From an uncultured Bacteroidota bacterium (GTDB lineage: Bacteria; Bacteroidota; Bacteroidia; NS11-12g; UBA955): DNA of 9,190 bases. The position numbers and the translations under genes are program-made. Under the pieces are notes generated by a model that saw nothing but the letters and a program-made list of their open reading frames with translations, was not told the DNA's origin and did not search any database. Positions 6,295-9,190 of this stretch are shown here, piece after piece. The stretch is taken from assembly GCA_903879775.1 (NCBI GenBank), contig CAIRMY010000194.1, forward strand, positions 1-9,190. Direction: 5' to 3'. The first letter of the stretch is position 1. Each line of letters begins with the position of its first letter.

Positions 6295-7229
6295 TGAGTT
6301 CTATTTTGCCTAATAACAAGTTCTTAAAATACACAGGTATTTCTTTGGTTATCATTACCTTAGGAATATTGGTTTATCAATTTATATTTCGGGGATATTC
6401 CACAACAGAAACAGGTCTAAAGTATCGCTTTATTAAAGGAGGTGCTTTGTCAGAGCAATTAGGTCCCAATAATTTTTGTTTGGTTGAATATTTGATTGTT
6501 GGTCCAGAAAATGATACTCTTCAGAATACATTTAATTCTGATACCATGATGGAAATTCCTTATCCTGTTGAGGTACGAAATGAAATGATGGAAGCACTTC
6601 AATTGGCAAAGCCCGGGAGTACAATGGAAGTTTTGATTTCTACGGATAGCTTAAAGCAAAAGATTTCGAATCATTATAAAATTAAATTATTGCCAAATGG
6701 CAAAATGGCGAAGTTTATCATTCACGTTGATCAAATTTTGAATGGTGAAGAATATGAAGCCTATTCTAATGCAAAAATTTTAAATAGGGCGATGGCTGAA
6801 AATAAGATTATTGATGAGTTTTGTGCTAAAAAATTAAAGGATGGAAATTGGTTGTTAGATAGCTTTCAAAGTATTAAATACAGGGTTAAAAATGAAAAAT
6901 CTGGTGTATTTTCAAATACAATTAATTTATTGAGTATTCCGCCAACACATTTCAAAGTTGCGTTGGTTGAATATGATGTTTATGTAACAACTTTGAGGGG
7001 CGATTTGATCTTTGACAGTCGTTTGGAAGGCCGAAAATACAAGGCAGAGCAATTGGCTTTTTTAAATGGATTGAGAATTTTGGATGAATTGCCATTTTTT
7101 GTAAATGTTGGTGAAATTGGTGAATTTGTAACCACTTCAGGTCATGGATTTGGAGCTTATGGAAGAATTGGTGTGCCAAGTTACGCGCCTTTGTATGTAA
7201 AAATTTATAATGTAAAAGTACTTCAATGA
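6291..7229 (+). CDS. membrane-anchored tandem FKBP-type peptidyl-prolyl isomerase (GldI-like)
   Basis: A 312-residue protein with one N-terminal membrane segment (about 11-33, FLKYTGISLVIITLGILVYQ) and no lipobox cysteine, so the rest should face the periplasm. Two repeats follow. Each starts with an x-[LI]-K-Y-R strand (GLKYRFIKGG at 42-51; SIKYRVKNEK at 194-203). The second (about 190-312) is a recognisable FKBP domain: LIFDSR (239-244; F241 and D242), FGAYGRIGVP (287-296; Y290) and a final PLYVKIYNVKVL strand. The floor tryptophan of FKBP12 appears to be Leu261. The first repeat (about 42-150) has the FKBP strand outline but lacks FDS and AYG and is probably inactive. FKBP proteins next to DHH phosphoesterases in gliding Bacteroidota include GldI; GldI itself is a lipoprotein, so this is a relative, not a firm GldI. 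It overlaps both neighbours by 4 bases. Confidence 0.8.
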   Translation: MMSSILPNNKFLKYTGISLVIITLGILVYQFIFRGYSTTETGLKYRFIKGGALSEQLGPNNFCLVEYLIVGPENDTLQNTFNSDTMMEIPYPVEVRNEMMEALQLAKPGSTMEVLISTDSLKQKISNHYKIKLLPNGKMAKFIIHVDQILNGEEYEAYSNAKILNRAMAENKIIDEFCAKKLKDGNWLLDSFQSIKYRVKNEKSGVFSNTINLLSIPPTHFKVALVEYDVYVTTLRGDLIFDSRLEGRKYKAEQLAFLNGLRILDELPFFVNVGEIGEFVTTSGHGFGAYGRIGVPSYAPLYVKIYNVKVLQ

Positions 7230-8272
7230 AAAATATATTAATTACCGGTGGAGCAGGTTTTATTGGCTCTCATGTGATTCGCAGATTTGTAACAAATTAT
7301 CCTGATTACAACATTATTAACCTAGATAGTTTAACCTATGCTGGAAATTTAGAAAATTTGAGGGACATAGAAACGTTTGCTAACTATGAGTTTGTGAAAT
7401 GTGATATTACAGACAGAGCAGCAATTGAGGCTTTGTTTACCTCTAAAAAGATTCACTCGGTGATTCACCTAGCTGCAGAAAGTCATGTCGACAGAAGCAT
7501 TACGAATCCAATTGATTTTGTGATGACCAATGTGGTTGGAACGGTTGTGTTATTGAATGCGTTTAAGGCTCATGGAAATGTGACTGAAGGTCGATTTTAC
7601 CATGTAAGCACTGATGAAGTATACGGAACATTGGGCGACGATGGAAAGTTCACCGAGGAAACGCCATATGACCCAAATTCACCCTACAGTGCAAGTAAAG
7701 CAAGTAGTGATCATTTTGTAAGGGCTTACCACGAAACATTTAAGTTGCCTATGGTCATTAGCAATTGTTCAAATAATTATGGAAGTCATCAATTTCCTGA
7801 AAAATTAATTCCTTTAATGATTCACAACATCAAGAATAATAAGCCTTTACCGGTTTATGGCAAAGGAGAAAATATTCGTGATTGGTTATGGGTAAATGAT
7901 CATGCTAAAGCAATTGATGTGATTTTTCATTCGGGTAAAAATGGTGAAACCTACAATATTGGTGGTAATAATGAATGGAAGAACATTGACTTGGTGCATA
8001 AACTTTGTGAAATTATGGATCAAAAGTTGGGCCGGGATGCAGGTGAGTCGGCAAAATTAATTACTTATGTTACCGATAGGGCGGGACATGATTTTAGATA
8101 TGCCATTGATGCATCTAAATTGGAAAATGAATTGGGTTGGAAGCCAAGTGTTGCATTTGATCAAGGATTTGAAAAGACCATTGATTGGTATTTAGAGAAT
8201 GAAGCTTGGTTGGAAAATGTAACTTCTGGAAATTACCAAGCTTATTACAACAATATGTATACGAATCGTTGA
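7226..8272 (+). CDS. rfbB: dTDP-glucose 4,6-dehydratase
   Basis: Second step of the dTDP-L-rhamnose path: converts dTDP-glucose to dTDP-4-keto-6-deoxyglucose with bound NAD, for surface polysaccharides. The 348 residues are full length for RmlB, an extended short-chain dehydrogenase. The NAD-binding motif TGGAGFIGSH is at 7-16, the catalytic Thr-Asp-Glu in STDEVYG (128-134; T129, D130, E131), the Tyr/Lys pair in YSASK (154-158), and the RmlB-type nucleotide-sugar site in NNYGSHQFPEKLIP (183-196) and DRAGHDFRYAID (284-295). D130-E131 separates it from plain epimerases such as GalE. The other rhamnose genes (rmlA, C, D) are not in the window, so it may be a stray copy of the path or serve another deoxysugar. 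The ATG overlaps the FKBP stop by 4 bases, and cysS begins 7 nt downstream. Confidence 0.95.
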   Translation: MKNILITGGAGFIGSHVIRRFVTNYPDYNIINLDSLTYAGNLENLRDIETFANYEFVKCDITDRAAIEALFTSKKIHSVIHLAAESHVDRSITNPIDFVMTNVVGTVVLLNAFKAHGNVTEGRFYHVSTDEVYGTLGDDGKFTEETPYDPNSPYSASKASSDHFVRAYHETFKLPMVISNCSNNYGSHQFPEKLIPLMIHNIKNNKPLPVYGKGENIRDWLWVNDHAKAIDVIFHSGKNGETYNIGGNNEWKNIDLVHKLCEIMDQKLGRDAGESAKLITYVTDRAGHDFRYAIDASKLENELGWKPSVAFDQGFEKTIDWYLENEAWLENVTSGNYQAYYNNMYTNR

Positions 8273-8279
8273 GATAACA

Positions 8280-9190
8280 ATGTCTAAATTACACTTATAT
8301 AATACGTTAACAAAAAGCGAAGAATTATTTCAAAGCATTGTTTCGAATAGGGTTGGTATGTATGTTTGTGGTCCAACAGTATATGGTGCACCACACTTAG
8401 GACATGTAAGAGGCCCTATTGTTTTTGATGTATTGAGAAGATTTTTAACGAATCAGGGTTATCAAGTTCGATTTGTAAGAAATATTACAGACGTGGGTCA
8501 TTTGGTTGGGGATGCAGACGAAGGAGAAGATAAGTTGCAAAAACAGGCGAAAATTGAAAAATTAGAGCCTATGGAAATTGCCCAGACCTACACCGATATT
8601 TACAACGAAGTGATGGATCAAATTGGGGTTTTACGCCCTAGTATTGAACCTAAAGCAAGCGGTCATATTATTGAGCAGATTGAAATGATTCAGTCAATCA
8701 TGGATAAAGGTTTGGCTTATGAATCAAATGGTTCAGTGTATTTTGATGTTTTGGAATACAGTAAAAATAACAATTACGGTGAGTTGAGTGGTCGAATTTT
8801 AGATGATTTAATGGCTGGAGCGGGCAATCAATCTCGTGAGCTTGAAGGTCAATCTGAGAAAAAAAATGCCAATGATTTTGCACTTTGGAAGAAAGCAACA
8901 CCAGAACATATCATGCAATGGACCAGTCCTTGGGGCAAAGGTTTTCCAGGTTGGCACATTGAATGTAGCGCAATGAGCGCTAAATATTTGGGTGAAGAAT
9001 TTGATATTCATGGTGGCGGTATGGATTTGCTGTTCCCGCATCATGAGTGTGAAATTGCTCAAAGTAGAGCAGCTCACAATCATCAACCGGCTAAATATTG
9101 GGTACATCACAATATGATTACCATCAATGGCCAAAAAATGGCAAAGAGCTTAAACAATGGGGTTACCGTTAAGCAGTTATTCGATGGTTC
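8280..9190 (+). CDS. cysS: cysteinyl-tRNA synthetase, N-terminal part (cut by window edge)
   Basis: Class I synthetase that charges tRNA-Cys with cysteine. 303 codons from the ATG at 8280 are visible and open to the end. The Rossmann catalytic domain holds YVCGPTVYGAPHLGHVR (28-44) with the HIGH-type motif HLGH (39-42), and the KMSKS-type loop KMAKS (287-291). Zinc ligands are C30, C229 (in WHIECSAM), H254 and E258 (in FPHHECEIAQS). The anticodon-binding domain lies beyond the edge. The gene begins 7 nt after rfbB with no promoter or terminator between, so it is probably the last visible member of the operon that starts near 5270. There are no internal breaks. Confidence 0.96.
   Translation, partial: MSKLHLYNTLTKSEELFQSIVSNRVGMYVCGPTVYGAPHLGHVRGPIVFDVLRRFLTNQGYQVRFVRNITDVGHLVGDADEGEDKLQKQAKIEKLEPMEIAQTYTDIYNEVMDQIGVLRPSIEPKASGHIIEQIEMIQSIMDKGLAYESNGSVYFDVLEYSKNNNYGELSGRILDDLMAGAGNQSRELEGQSEKKNANDFALWKKATPEHIMQWTSPWGKGFPGWHIECSAMSAKYLGEEFDIHGGGMDLLFPHHECEIAQSRAAHNHQPAKYWVHHNMITINGQKMAKSLNNGVTVKQLFDG

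Noticed and set aside
8698..9134. Minus-strand open frames opposite cysS
   Set aside because: They are antisense shadows of a well-conserved synthetase, with no family resemblance and His/Phe/Cys-rich composition typical of reverse-frame reading.

Overview
The window looks like ordinary core chromosome of a member of the Bacteroidota. Four things point there: promoter-like boxes of the Bacteroidota type (TTG, about 19 nt, TAnnTTTG) in several gene gaps; A-rich rather than Shine-Dalgarno leaders before most starts; a C-terminal tail at the left edge that resembles a type IX secretion sorting domain; and the protein families themselves, including a PnuC transporter and a membrane-anchored FKBP isomerase next to a DHH phosphoesterase. 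The DNA is A+T-rich by eye and even in character. I see no insertion sequence, phage gene, CRISPR array or clear sign of recent transfer. The class or family cannot be fixed from the sequence alone.

Layout. (1) Positions 1-146: the end of a gene that enters from the left, probably a secreted protein. (2) Positions 205-2013, plus strand: a promoter, tRNA-Gln(UUG), prs (PRPP synthase) and rplY (ribosomal protein bL25, long Ctc/TL5 type), closed by a strong hairpin terminator. No promoter is visible between the tRNA and prs, so the tRNA and the two mRNAs may share one transcript. (3) Positions 1973-2614, minus strand: pnuC, a vitamin B3-type nucleoside transporter, convergent with rplY; the rplY terminator lies inside its last codons. 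(4) Positions 2660-3373, plus strand: a Mn-type superoxide dismutase gene with its own promoter and terminator. (5) Positions 3372-5230, minus strand: an M16 zinc peptidase followed, with a 4-base overlap, by a small AlbA_2 (Schlafen-type) putative regulator. (6) Positions 5275-9190, plus strand: a tight run of an NrnA-like DHH phosphoesterase, a membrane-anchored tandem-FKBP isomerase, rfbB/rmlB (dTDP-glucose 4,6-dehydratase) and cysS (cysteinyl-tRNA synthetase, cut by the right edge). The first three overlap by 4 bases and cysS follows after 7.

How the genes fit together. Most are housekeeping: nucleotide supply (prs, pnuC, the DHH phosphoesterase), translation (tRNA-Gln, rplY, cysS), oxidative stress (sod), envelope and protein folding (FKBP, rfbB) and proteolysis (M16). 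No single new multi-gene system stands out. The points most worth a second look are the FKBP protein with a degenerate first domain, the M16-AlbA_2 gene pair, the predicted near-leaderless divergent promoters at 5231-5274, and the mixed tRNA-mRNA unit.
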